The position numbers and the translations under genes were made by a program. A stretch of DNA of 64,000 bases, taken from NCBI RefSeq assembly GCF_020921035.1, contig NC_063156.1, forward strand, positions 22,430,283 to 22,494,282. The letters are read 5' to 3'. Shown piece after piece: positions 49,582 through 58,575 of this stretch (positions are counted from its first letter, which is position 1; every line of letters begins with the position of its first letter). The DNA comes from Rhodamnia argentea. Lineage: Eukaryota > Streptophyta > Magnoliopsida > Myrtales > Myrtaceae. The notes beneath the pieces are model-generated. The model saw only the letters and a program-made list of their open reading frames with translations. It was not told the DNA's origin and made no database searches.

Positions 49582-50622
49582 CTGGTATAACTTGTACTTG
49601 AATGCCTTGTTGTTGCAGAAAGTCCATCTCCTCCCCACCTCTCCCAAATACCTACAGAAACCATGTTCAAAATCCACATATAAACAGGAACGAAAGGGCA
49701 TTCCAAGTCGACATTAGAAGAACTGCAGATTAATAAAATGTTAAATCTGAAATTTACTCACCAGAGGATCACCACCTTTGAGTCTAACAATAGTAGCCCC
49801 CGCCTCCGCAAAATTGAGAAGCAACTCATGGATCTCCTCCTGCCCACACAAGTACCGAAAAGATCATACCACCTTTCACAACCCAACAATACATTCACCA
49901 AAACTCAAACACGTGGTGGACAAAAAATAATGCCAGCAACCACCATAATAACTCACTTCCAAATGACACCAATCAAAGCAAAAACACCATTCTAATTCCT
50001 CAAAACCTGATAGAACACAGAAGCAGAGCGACGAGAACGGTAAATTAATTTGCCTGAGTGCGGCTATGGTACCCGGCAGTCTTCCCTACGTAGAGTACCC
50101 TCACGTCGGGGCCAGCCAAGTCCAGCACGTCGTTCGACACCAACCGGTCGTAGAGCAACAAATCGGCGCCCTTGATGACCCTGACCGCCTTCAGAGTCAA
50201 CAACTCGGGATTGCCCGGCCCCGTCCCCACCAAGTAGACGTTCCCGGGCCCGCATTTCTCGCCGCCGCAGCCGCAGGAGCGCTCCCTCTTGTCCTTGAGC
50301 ACCCGGAGCAGGTTCTTCAGCTCTGGCAACTGGAGGGCGAAGTCGTCCCGCCTGAGGGAGTCGGGATCGGAGCCGGAGGAGGAGGAGGAGGGGGGGAGAG
50401 AGGAGTCTGGCAGAGGGAGTCGCTGCAGAGTCACCCGTCGCTGCGGTACCTCTCCGGCGAGTGTTTCTCGGTGAACGGCGAAGAAGAAGAAGAAGGAGGA
50501 GGAGGAGGAGGAGGAGGGGAGGAGGGGGTGTAGTGGAGGGAGCAGATTCAGGGTTGAGCAGGGGAGGAGCTCGGTCGAAGACGAGGTGACACGGACGAAG
50601 CGAGCCTGTTGACAAGAGCCAT
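49582..50622 (-). pseudogene. UPM1: Uroporphyrinogen-III C-methyltransferase (SUMT) gene fragment, exons 1-3, in the CACTA element
   Basis: Plastid SUMT makes precorrin-2 for sirohaem. Exon 1 runs 50622-50054, exon 2 49839-49762, exon 3 49651-49582. Start MALVNRLASSVSP resembles the known transit peptide. The core is well kept: GNVYLVGTGPGNPELLTLKA (SAM-binding loop), LLLYDRLVSNDVLDL, VGKTAGYHSRTQ, EEIHELLLNFAEAGATIVRL, then FGRGGEEMDFLQQQGIQVQV. In the start frame there are TGA codons after ...SSPAQP and after ERYRSDG, and the core is in another frame, so exon 1 is broken. Intron 1 would start with GC (50053-50052), a rare donor. The C-terminal half is absent. About 190 bp of leader and upstream DNA with (GA)n were captured too, so it may still be transcribed. 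Confidence 0.88.
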
Positions 50623-50804
50623 TACAGTCACAGAGAGAGAGAGAGAGAGAGAGAGGTTGATGAATGGAGACGGGAATGTATATAAGATTATAAGGTGAGA
50701 GAAACCTTGAGTTGAGTTTGGAAGGTGGGAGGAAGAAAGAGAAGCTCTCTCTCTCTCTCTTGGGGAAGACGAGAAGGCGAAATCAGCTTTTGGAATTGTG
50801 AGAC

Positions 50805-51865
50805 GAAAAATGAATTTCGTCGCTAAATTAGCGACGACAAAGCTAATTTGTCGCTAAATTGAATATTTTATTTTTTATTTATATTTCTATAAAATTAGCT
50901 ATAAAAAATGTGATTCGTCACTAATTTTACTATTTTCTTTCTAATTTTTATTCATAGTGCTAATTTTGCGACGAAATCAACGTTCGTCGCTAATTAGTGA
51001 CAAATGAAAATTTTCGTCGCTAAATTTTAAGAAGAGAATTTGCGACGAAAAACGTGGTTCGCAGCTAATTAGTGACGAAATAGGTTTTCGTCGCTAAATG
51101 ATAGCAACAAATTTCCGAAGAACTTTTTTTTCGTTGCTAATTAGCGACGAAAAACATTGCTCATTGCTATTTTTTTTAAATTTTAATTTTATTTATATCG
51201 TATTAGCGACGAAAAACAAATTCGTCGCTACCGTAGCGACGAAAAAACTAATTCGTCGCTAAATTGAACATTTTCTTTTTTATTTTTATTTCCATTATAT
51301 TAGCGACGAATAATACATTTCGTCGCTAAATTAGCGACGAAAATAATGATACGTCACTAATTTTAATAATTTCTTTGTTAATTTTATTCATAGTACTAAT
51401 TTTGTGACGAAACTAAAAGTTCGTCGCTAATTAGCGACGAATGTTTATTTTTGTCGCTAATTAGCGACAAACGCTGATTTTCATTGCTAACTTTTAAGAA
51501 AAGAATTTGCGACGAAAAAACAAGTTCGTGGCTAATTGGCGACAAAGTCCATTTTCGTCTCAAAGGAGATAGCGACGAATAATCTTTTCATGGCCATTTT
51601 CATGGCTAATTAGCGACGAAATATTTTTCGTGGCTAGTTTCATCGCTAATTAGCGACCAATTATTTTTCGTGGCTATTTTAGTCGCTAGTGTGCGACAAA
51701 ATATTTTTCGTGGGCATTTTCATCGCAAATTAGCGACGAATTATTTTTTGTCGCTAAATTCGTCGCTAATTTCGTCACAAATAGCGACAAATCTTCATTT
51801 TGTCGCTATTTTCGTTGGAAATTAGCGATGAAATTTTTTCGTCGCAAATTTTTCGTGGCTAAATC
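50805..51865. repeat. Right subterminal array of the CACTA element
   Basis: Many TTAGCGACGAA / TTCGTCGCTAA units in both orientations, interrupted by AT-rich spacers near 50860, 51180 and 51280 that are similar to each other ('attttatttttatttcta'). Mirror of the left array. Confidence 0.85.
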
Positions 51866-51885
51866 CATGTTTTTTTGTAGTGTTT

Positions 51886-52046
51886 GCAACTTATTAGCAT
51901 TTCTAGTGTTCTGTTAGGTCCAACGGAGCGAATGGGACCTAATTGCCAATGGGTCGGGTATGTCTGTACTTAAACAAGCGAGTCTTTCAATGAAACAAGC
52001 GAGACTTTGAATGAAAAATATGAAACACGACCAAACTTAGTAGAAA
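51886..52046 (+). repeat. Block D continued, after the CACTA element
   Basis: 'tctagtgttctgttaggtcc', 'caacggagcgaatggga' and 'gggtatgtctgtactt' match 61180-61250 before the intact tRNA-Leu(CAG), so this is the right part of the interrupted first copy. Confidence 0.65.
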
Positions 52047-52127
52047 GTCAAGACCGCCGAGTTGGTCCAAGGCGCCAGTTTCAGGTACCCTTTCGAAAGG
52101 GTATGGATTTTAATCCCACTCTCTACA
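52047..52127 (+). pseudogene. tRNA-Leu(CAG) pseudogene
   Basis: Starts GTCAAGACCGCCGAGTTGG and keeps CCAGTTTCAGGTAC, but the 3' side of the anticodon stem is lost (CCAGT would have to pair with ACCCT), the T arm is mutated (GGATTTTAATCCC) and the acceptor stem is broken (GTCAAGA / CTCTAC). It is the decayed copy of the tRNA at 61297-61377. Confidence 0.85.
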
Positions 52128-52189
52128 ACCTCCTTGCTATAATTAAGGACCTTAAAAAAGAGGGGGGGGTTGGAAGAGTTATATAAATG

Positions 52190-52835
52190 ATTCATCAATT
52201 TTGGCTCAATATATATGATATCCCTAAATTGATTTGTTCAATATGTTCCATGAACTTTAACTCAACGTGAAATATTGTTGCTACATTAGGATTCAATCTT
52301 CAAAAGATTTGAATTAAAAAAATTCCTTTCGAGTTTTCGATCTCTCAATCCCTTACCTCGGATATTGATTAAAGATTCATAAATCCTCCCATGAATTTTT
52401 CTTATTTGATTGGTTAGTGTATATATGGTATGTACACAATACAAAATGGGCATTTATTCTATTTTCATCATAGAATGATTATTCTATTCTTTTGATGATA
52501 ATTCAATCAAAACTTCTCAAATTATCTTAATGTGTAGGAAAAAAAAAGGGGGGGAGATAATTATACAAATGATCCATAAACTTTGGCTCAATGTATAATA
52601 ATATCCCTAATTCCTTTCAAGTTTTTGATCTCTCAATCCCTCACCTTGAAGATTGATTAAAAATTCATAAATCCTCCCATATTTTTTTATTTGATTGGAT
52701 AATGTATATGAGGTATATACACAACACAAAACGGGCATTTATTCTATTTTCATCATAGAATGATTATTCGATTCCTTTGATCAAAATTCAATCAAAACTT
52801 CTTGAATTATCTTAATTTGAAGGAAAAATTCTCCG
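52190..52835 (+). repeat. Imperfect tandem duplication of about 320-365 bp
   Basis: 52190-52540 and 52555-52830 share blocks in the same order: 'aaatgat.cat.aa.tttggctcaat', 'gatctctcaatccc', 'attcataaatcctccca' and 'gggcatttattctattttca'. The right copy runs directly into the chloroplast-like segment, and its AT-rich character fits plastid spacer DNA, so part of the unit may be of plastid origin. The leading 'acaaatgat.cat.aa.tttgg' piece recurs near 62470 and belongs to a nuclear repeat. Confidence 0.6.
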
Positions 52836-53250
52836 ATTCTTCCATTTCAATTGAATCAGAATAGCTTGTCTTATTCATTACTATACTACTCGATTTGTAT
52901 GAAATTCAATATTTTATTTGGATGAAATCCAATCGGATTTCAATATTTGTTATTTTTATTGCTATCTAAAAGAAAGAATTTGAGTAGAAGGTCATGTCTC
53001 TCCTTTTTTTTTTATGTTTATGAATCTATTTTTTTGTTATTTCATACTATACAATTTTGATGTTTGTGGGATCATTTTCTAACGAGAGGTAGTGAAATCA
53101 ATTAGAATGATTGCTATCTATGCCTAGATCGAAGATAAATGAAAATTTTATCGAGAAGAGCTTTTTAATGGTAGCCAATATCTTATTACGAATAATTCCG
53201 ACAACTTCAGGAGAAAAAGAGGCATTTGCCTATTACAGAGATGATGCCAT
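52836..53250 (+). pseudogene. ycf3: Chloroplast DNA insertion (NUPT) with ycf3 exon 1
   Basis: From ATG at 53120 the sequence reads [15 protein letters not shown], then [20 protein letters not shown] and YYRD. This is exon 1 of plastid ycf3 (a photosystem I assembly factor), with several substitutions (for example K for R at residue 5). Similarity ends near 53245, at the exon 1 end; no further exon follows. The AT-rich upstream DNA looks like the plastid spacer before ycf3, so the transfer probably includes it; its left limit is uncertain. Confidence 0.82.
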
Positions 53251-53424
53251 TTCTTATCAAAAATCTAATTGTCTTCTTTCATTTGGGATATGATCATATT
53301 GTCTTTTGAGAGATTGGAACGTGGGTATTAGCCGATAAGGTCCATGGAGAGCACAAGAGGAGCTTATTTCATGCGAGAGTCATTTGGGCAGAAGTATGTT
53401 TCTGTTTTTGAGTCAATTGATGAG

Positions 53425-54170
53425 GAACCCATGGCTGTCAACAAGTTGTCCGCCACTTTGTTGGGAAAGTCGATTCATTGCTGAGTTTCGAGGCGTGGTA
53501 TGGGCAGTGATATGAATGTGTTGAATAGCTTGATACACTTCTATTTGAGCTCGAGGAGGTTTGGGGGTTACGCCTGTGCGTTGTTTGATCGAATTCCTGT
53601 GAGAACTGTCGTCACGGTGAACCGCATGATTTCTGGGCTTATGTCACTGCTGGTTTGAGCTTGTTCAGACGAGTTCTGGGTTGTTCTGTTGGGGTGGTTT
53701 TGAAGCCAAATCATGTCACGTTGGTGATTGTAATAGGCGGGTGTATTGAATTTGGGCAATTCGGAGTGGGGAAGGTCTCTCATGCATATTGTTGGAAGAT
53801 GGGATTGGTTCTGATGATGATCGAGGTATCTAATGTATCCATAATCAGGGTGTATGGAGGATGCGGACATCATATTTAGTACTATGATGTGCAAGGATCT
53901 TACTTCGTGGAATCCTATGCTGGCAGGATATGCTAGGGATCAGGACTTCACAAAAGCTCGGGCTCTGTTCAAAGAGATAGCGCCCAGGACATGCTGTGTG
54001 ACAAAGTGTCCTTGATTAGCATGCTCGTGGCTTGTGTTGATAGTACTCCTGGGGCCGCGCTAATCAGCATGTGTTCGACATCCGGATTGATAGACTGTGG
54101 TAAAAATGTCTTTGATGAATTACCAAGTCATGATCTTGCATCTTTGAATTCCAGGATTCGTGCTTATGGA
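53425..54170 (+). pseudogene. PPR pseudogene, 5'/middle part
   Basis: Closely matches 44450-45270 of the intact PPR gene. A TGA replaces Trp codon TGG in CW..RRG (near 53483), 13 bp are missing before TCACTGCTGG (53641-53653), and about 85 bp are missing before CCTGGGGCCGCGC (near 54045). The match stops at 'tcgtgcttatg'. It cannot encode the protein. It lies after the plastid insertion and before the second copy of block U. Confidence 0.9.
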
Positions 54171-54819
54171 TTTGAAGTTTCTTTTAGCTTGTCTCCTTGC
54201 GCATCCAAAGATAGAAATCATTCAGTGCAGAGAATGTGGGAACCACCAGCAATCTGCAGTGCATTCTTACCACGACTTACGTAGCAACTAGGCAACATAC
54301 ACGACCCGTTCAAAAGTTGACGAGAATTGACATCGTTATTATGTGGAAAACGGTTGGCTTATCTATTATTGGACAATCTCCTTGGTGATAGGCTATGCTG
54401 GTTTAGGTAACAGTGTCTTCATATATAGTACAAACCGGCAATTCTAGCAAGTCATGCATAATTCGTAATTTCTAATTCTGTGCGGTGTCGTAATCGTGTC
54501 ATGCAAGTTAGGATTTAGTCCAAATTCGACACATTTATTATTTCTGTTACGATTTTAAGAAACATATCAACTTTTTGTGTTACTTCCTTTCTACTTATAA
54601 TTAAATTCAAATATAACCTGAACACCACACTTCATCACTCGTGTCGGATCAAACCAATATTTTGCATCTATTACTAAAAAAGGTCGGCAATCTTACAATT
54701 TAATCCCAATGTTTTCGACTCCCATAGAAGGAGGGCGACTTTTCTTACCCATATTGGGGTGTATAACCCTCTGCCCATATTGTTGCAAATTATGTGCAAG
54801 TGAAATTGACATGAGTATA

Positions 54820-55053
54820 CTGCTCCGTTTAATTTGTGAAAAAATAAATGATTTAAAAAATATTTTTCTAAAAATAATTGTTTATATCGCTCATAACAAT
54901 GAATGAATGAAAAAAAAATCATAATCCGAGAAAATATTTAAATAAAAATTATCGTAGATAATGATTTTCTTTTCATTGGCTAACTATTTGAAGTGATTCA
55001 AACAGTCATTTTTAGGAAAATATTTTCAAATCCAGCGAAACAAACGAAATTCT
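54820..55053. mobile_element. Small MITE with GCTCCGTTT... / ...AAACAAACGAAAT ends
   Basis: About 234 bp with inverted ends: left GCTCCGTTTAATTTG, right in reverse ATTTCGTTTGTTTCGC; internal 'aaaatatttttctaaaaat' tracts at both sides form a hairpin. It resembles widespread plant hAT-type MITEs starting GGCTCCGTTTGTTTCG. No duplication was resolved. Confidence 0.55.
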
Positions 55054-55448
55054 ACACGCGAAACTAAAATAGTCACATCTTTAAACAAAAGTCAATTTGA
55101 TTTTATAATACTACCAAGATAATGACCTACTGGTACATGGGTCACCTTTCCACAAGATCACAATCACGATCACGTTGTGGATGAGCTTGCTGGCATAATG
55201 GCGAGCATAACAATGTAACTATAACTCAAATCAAACACTCTTAATTAATGGTCGAAATCATTAGGATGATGCGGAAGTCGTTCGGGTTGATTGCGTCCCC
55301 CCCGACCTTGTTACTGATACAAAATATGTGGCTTTGTAATAATCACAGTGGATGGGATGAGAACTATCACGCCCTTGTGGGACTAATTAAAATTGGGAAA
55401 ATTTAAAGGCATGCAAAAGAATGTTTTTCTACTTCAATTTTGAGAAGA

Positions 55449-55450
<2 letters not shown>

Positions 55451-55529
<79 letters not shown>
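55451..55529. repeat. (TA)n microsatellite
   Basis: About 39 uninterrupted AT units inside the second block U; absent from the first copy at 43915. Confidence 0.95.
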
Positions 55530-55532
<3 letters not shown>

Positions 55533-55583
55533 AAGGAAGAATTTGGAGAGGGAGTGGGATTTGAACCCATGCCCCCTTTTGGA

Positions 55584-56237
55584 GGCACAAGTGTCAAAAA
55601 AGTCCTAAACATATTGTATTAGTGTCAATTCAGTCCTAAACCTTTTTTTTTTTTTTGTCAATTCAGTCCTAAACCTTTTACATTGATGTCAATTAAGTCC
55701 TAAACTTTTTATTGGTGCTAATTTAGTCCTAAACCTTACGTATTGTTGCTAATTAAATATTTTATATTTATACCAATTGAGTTAATCCGATCAGTTTTGA
55801 TAAAAAAATCGCTGACATGGACATCGATTGTCCTACGTCGCATGGCTAGCGCTAACTTGGACATTTTTTAATATTATTTTAATATTTTAAATAATTTTTA
55901 AGCATTTTTTTGGTTTTTTTCAAAATTATTTAAAATATCAAAAAAATATTTAAAAAAATTCAAGTTAGCACCAACCGTGCCACGTAGGATAATTGATGTC
56001 TATGCTAGTGATTTTCAATCAAAATTGATCGAATTGACTCAATTGGCATAAATGCAAAATTTTTAGGACTAAATTAGCATTATTGTAAAAGGTTTAGAAC
56101 CGAATTGGCACTAATAAAAGGTTTAAGACTTAAATGGCACAAATACAAAAGGTTCGGGACTGAATTAGCACCAAAAAAAGGCTTATGACTGAATTAGTAC
56201 TAATGCAATAGGTTTAGGATTTTTTTGATACCTTTCC
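55584..56237. mobile_element. MULE-like inverted-repeat element inside a tRNA-Leu remnant
   Basis: Flanked by CCCCTTTTGGA on both sides (55573-55583, 56238-56248), an 11-bp perfect duplication. The left end reads 'gtcaaaaaagtcctaaac', the right end in reverse 'atcaaaaaaatcctaaacc'. The arms consist of serial 'attcagtcctaaaccttt' units, five or more per arm, around an AT-rich fold-back centre. This copy has no GC-rich cargo. Confidence 0.8.
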
Positions 56238-56248
56238 CCCCTTTTGGA

Positions 56249-56838
56249 CTAGTAGGGCACAAATGACAACACTTTCGGAGTAGAATTTCTGCTCCAAAAG
56301 TACTTTTGACATAGCAATCTGTTTCGTTGCGAAAATTTGTTTGGTTACATAACTTCATTTTTATACTTTCGGAAGTAGTTTTGTAATCACTTGAAGAAAA
56401 AAAAAGTTACTTCTCTCCGGAAAGGTGGAAAAACCAACTACTCCTCAGTATTAGAAGTAGAGAAATAAAATTCTGGCAAGAAATTGATTTCTAGAACAGA
56501 GATGTTGCCATGCGCGTCCTTAATTGTAACACGTGTTGACTTAAAAATAGTAGAATTAACGTGGCAATCTTTTCAATGAGGACAAAAGGAGGAGATTGGT
56601 AATAAAACATGGAGAATGATGGTAGGTTGAATTGGTAAATCCATTGAAATGTTTAAATTTTTTAGAAAACTTCCAAGAACTTTTGAAGCTGACAAAATAA
56701 TAAATAAAATCATTAATATCCCAGCGAGCCTCAAGCTCAGCCGAGGCCAACGAACTCGAGGCTCGCTAGATTCGGATGAACCTCGGCAAGCTCGAGGAAG
56801 ATGAGCTCCAGGTCGGCGAGCCACGAGATTGACCAAGG
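56249..56838. other. Spacer between MULE-like element and PI4K pseudogene
   Basis: No gene supported; a short GC-rich piece around 56725-56830 has open frames without family signature. Confidence 0.4.
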
Positions 56839-58135
56839 CCGAGAAGCTATTCCATCACTTTGGACACAATATCAACAAATGTAGTGTCGCTGCTATTAGG
56901 GGGCAAAGATCCTTCCACTTCTTGAACAATTTCTGCGATGATCTACCGCCTAGTCCAGTTCTCTCTGCACATGATGTTCCCAATAGCAAAGGGAGTGAGG
57001 CCTCTTTCTACACCCTTTTTCAGCAGCATTGTGGAGATGCGGAGCACACAATCACATGTGATGGGAAGCTCCAAACCATGGAACTTCAAAAGCGCGATAT
57101 CTTCCTCAGCATCCAAAAACCTGATGTAGGTGATTGTGTCATGGGAGTAAGGCTGGTGAGCTTGTGACCAGTACAGCCAATCAAATGTGCAATCTTCAAA
57201 TTGTAGGTGGAGCAAAAAATTTATATATGAGTGAATAAATAATCAAGAAAGAGTGATTAGCATAAATTGGAGAACTATGATCATTCAACATTTAGGATCT
57301 CACCCAATATTTGGAAAAGAAACAAATCAAGGAAGTTAAGAAAAAACTCATTGTGAGTGAATTAATACTTGGAGGGCTTTTTTATTCCACGAGAGGCACT
57401 TGAATTTCAAGCACCATTTGCAGAAGCACAAGTTAAAAGTAGCATCAGATCTTAATTCAATGTCAATACCCAGACTATTATTAAAATACCTGACTAATTT
57501 CATCTACGTGTTAATTTATCGGGCTCTCACAAGCACCTATCTATTGCATATTACTATAGTGTCACATGAAAAAAGAAACCAGATGGTCAAGTGCATATTA
57601 TTTTAAATTAGATGGAGACTTTAAGGGTGATAGAGGTTGAGAGTATTTACAGTATCCGTGATCAATTGGAATCAACAGTGCTTGGCCACTGGCTCCCTCT
57701 TTTTTCTAGAAAATATTTCCAATATGCCGATCTGCATTAGCCAATCTTATGTGCAAAACATAGATTTTGTGTACTTCATTTGCAAGAAACCACCTAGGTC
57801 CCATGTCCTCACATCTGCCCTCATTCTCCATGTATATTTGCGAGGACTCAATCTTCATACTTACATTGTTTGGATGGTTAAATCCTGTGTTCAAGCACTT
57901 GACCACTACAGTAGGTGGAACTCCAGCAAAACCTTCTGCATCTCCATATAATGTGCGGTGCCTAGTCTTTGGGTAATCTAAAAGGTAAGCCCCAGCTTCT
58001 CTAAAGGCTCCTTTTCTAACCTTAAATGAGAGCAGATTCCAAACCAACTTCACTCCGAACCTTAACTTCGGCTTTAACTCAAAAAGTGACCGAGAACAAG
58101 TCATGTAGTTCTTATCTTTGCAAAGCGGGACTCCT
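56839..58135 (-). pseudogene. PI4K-gamma-like kinase pseudogene, left arm of an inverted repeat
   Basis: Minus-strand similarity to plant phosphatidylinositol 4-kinase gamma (PI3/4-kinase-like domain). Pieces: GAFREAGAYLLDY and EGFAGVPPTVVVKCL (58013-57900), ENEGRCEDMGPRWF, then LHIRLANADRHIGNIF with the catalytic DRHxGN, then TAG (57706-57708), then GQALLIPIDHGYC. After a kept intron comes DCTFDWLYWSQAHQPYSHDT, DAEEDIALLKFHGLELP and STMLLKKGVERGLTPFAIGN, then AEIVQEVEGSLPPNSSDTTF. The intron's acceptor appears lost (CTACAA where the other arm has CTATAG). Stops and missing N-terminal parts (ubiquitin-like domain, first kinase part) make it non-functional. Confidence 0.85.
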
Positions 58136-58575
58136 TACTCCAGTCAGCGAGAAAATTAGAGCGGACCAAGCCCGGGCCCATCTGATTTCATTTTTGAATT
58201 TCGCCCATGGAATTCATTCATAGCCCGTTCGAAGCTCAAGACATGTAAGCGCATTTTTTCTCCTTAACACAAAAGAACAGTTTCAGCTCCCAGTTATGCC
58301 CAACCTCAGTCTTTCCAGATATTTTTTCACGTATGAACTGTGAGAAGGGGAGGACACACGGAGACGGCCAAGAGAGATAGCAAAAGGTGGAGGAGGCGAG
58401 AACCATTCATTGCCTTCCGACGACGCCGTCAGTCATCATCACCGCCACCGCTTCTCTGTTTTTCGGAGCGACGCGTTCAAGGTTCTGCTCTTCGCTGTTT
58501 CAATACGGAGAGATTTATTGAGACTATTTCGTGCTCGATCCTCGTTGGTAACATTTTTAGAATACCTACGTTCTG
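58136..58575. other. Spacer (hairpin loop) between the two PI4K-like arms
   Basis: About 440 bp without similarity between its halves. An open frame at 58340-58576 and overlapping ones show Arg/Ser-rich low complexity and no known domain. Its base composition (58330-58560) is richer in GC than the flanks. Confidence 0.5.

Larger units (their letters stand above)
46872..51882. mobile_element. Non-autonomous CACTA transposon carrying host gene fragments (Pack-CACTA)
   Basis: The 5.0-kb element has ends CACTACAAAAAAA in inverted orientation (46872 onward; 51882 backward; about 20 of the first 23 bases agree) and a 3-bp duplication TTT (46869-46871, 51883-51885). This is the standard CACTA (En/Spm, CMC) signature. 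Both subterminal regions, about 0.85 kb left and 1.05 kb right, are packed with TTAGCGACGAA words in both orientations, the expected transposase-binding arrays. No transposase coding was seen. The middle holds pieces of three host genes, all readable on the minus strand and listed separately. It interrupts block D of the PPR/tRNA duplication. The sharp ends and full arrays suggest a fairly recent insertion. Confidence 0.92.
54340..55583 (+). repeat. Second copy of block U, ending in a tRNA-Leu remnant
   Basis: Repeats 43100-43990 in the same orientation, enlarged by a MITE (54820-55053) and a (TA)n run. 'ttggagagggagtgggattt' followed by 'gaacccatgcccccttttgga' at 55543-55583 is the 3' half of a minus-strand tRNA-Leu equal to 43930-43970; the rest is cut off by a MULE-like insertion. 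Confidence 0.72.

Noticed and set aside
50064-50615. 183-codon open frame rich in Leu/Pro/Arg over the SUMT exon
   Set aside because: It is an out-of-frame reading of GC-rich SUMT exon 1, starts at TTG and has no family features. The SUMT frame explains the conservation.
46872-51882. Search for transposase genes in the CACTA element
   Set aside because: No TNPD- or TNPA-like coding was seen; the interior is filled with host gene fragments, so the element is taken as non-autonomous.
55403-55612. Tyr/Ile-repeat open frames over the (TA)n run
   Set aside because: Pure microsatellite translation artefact.
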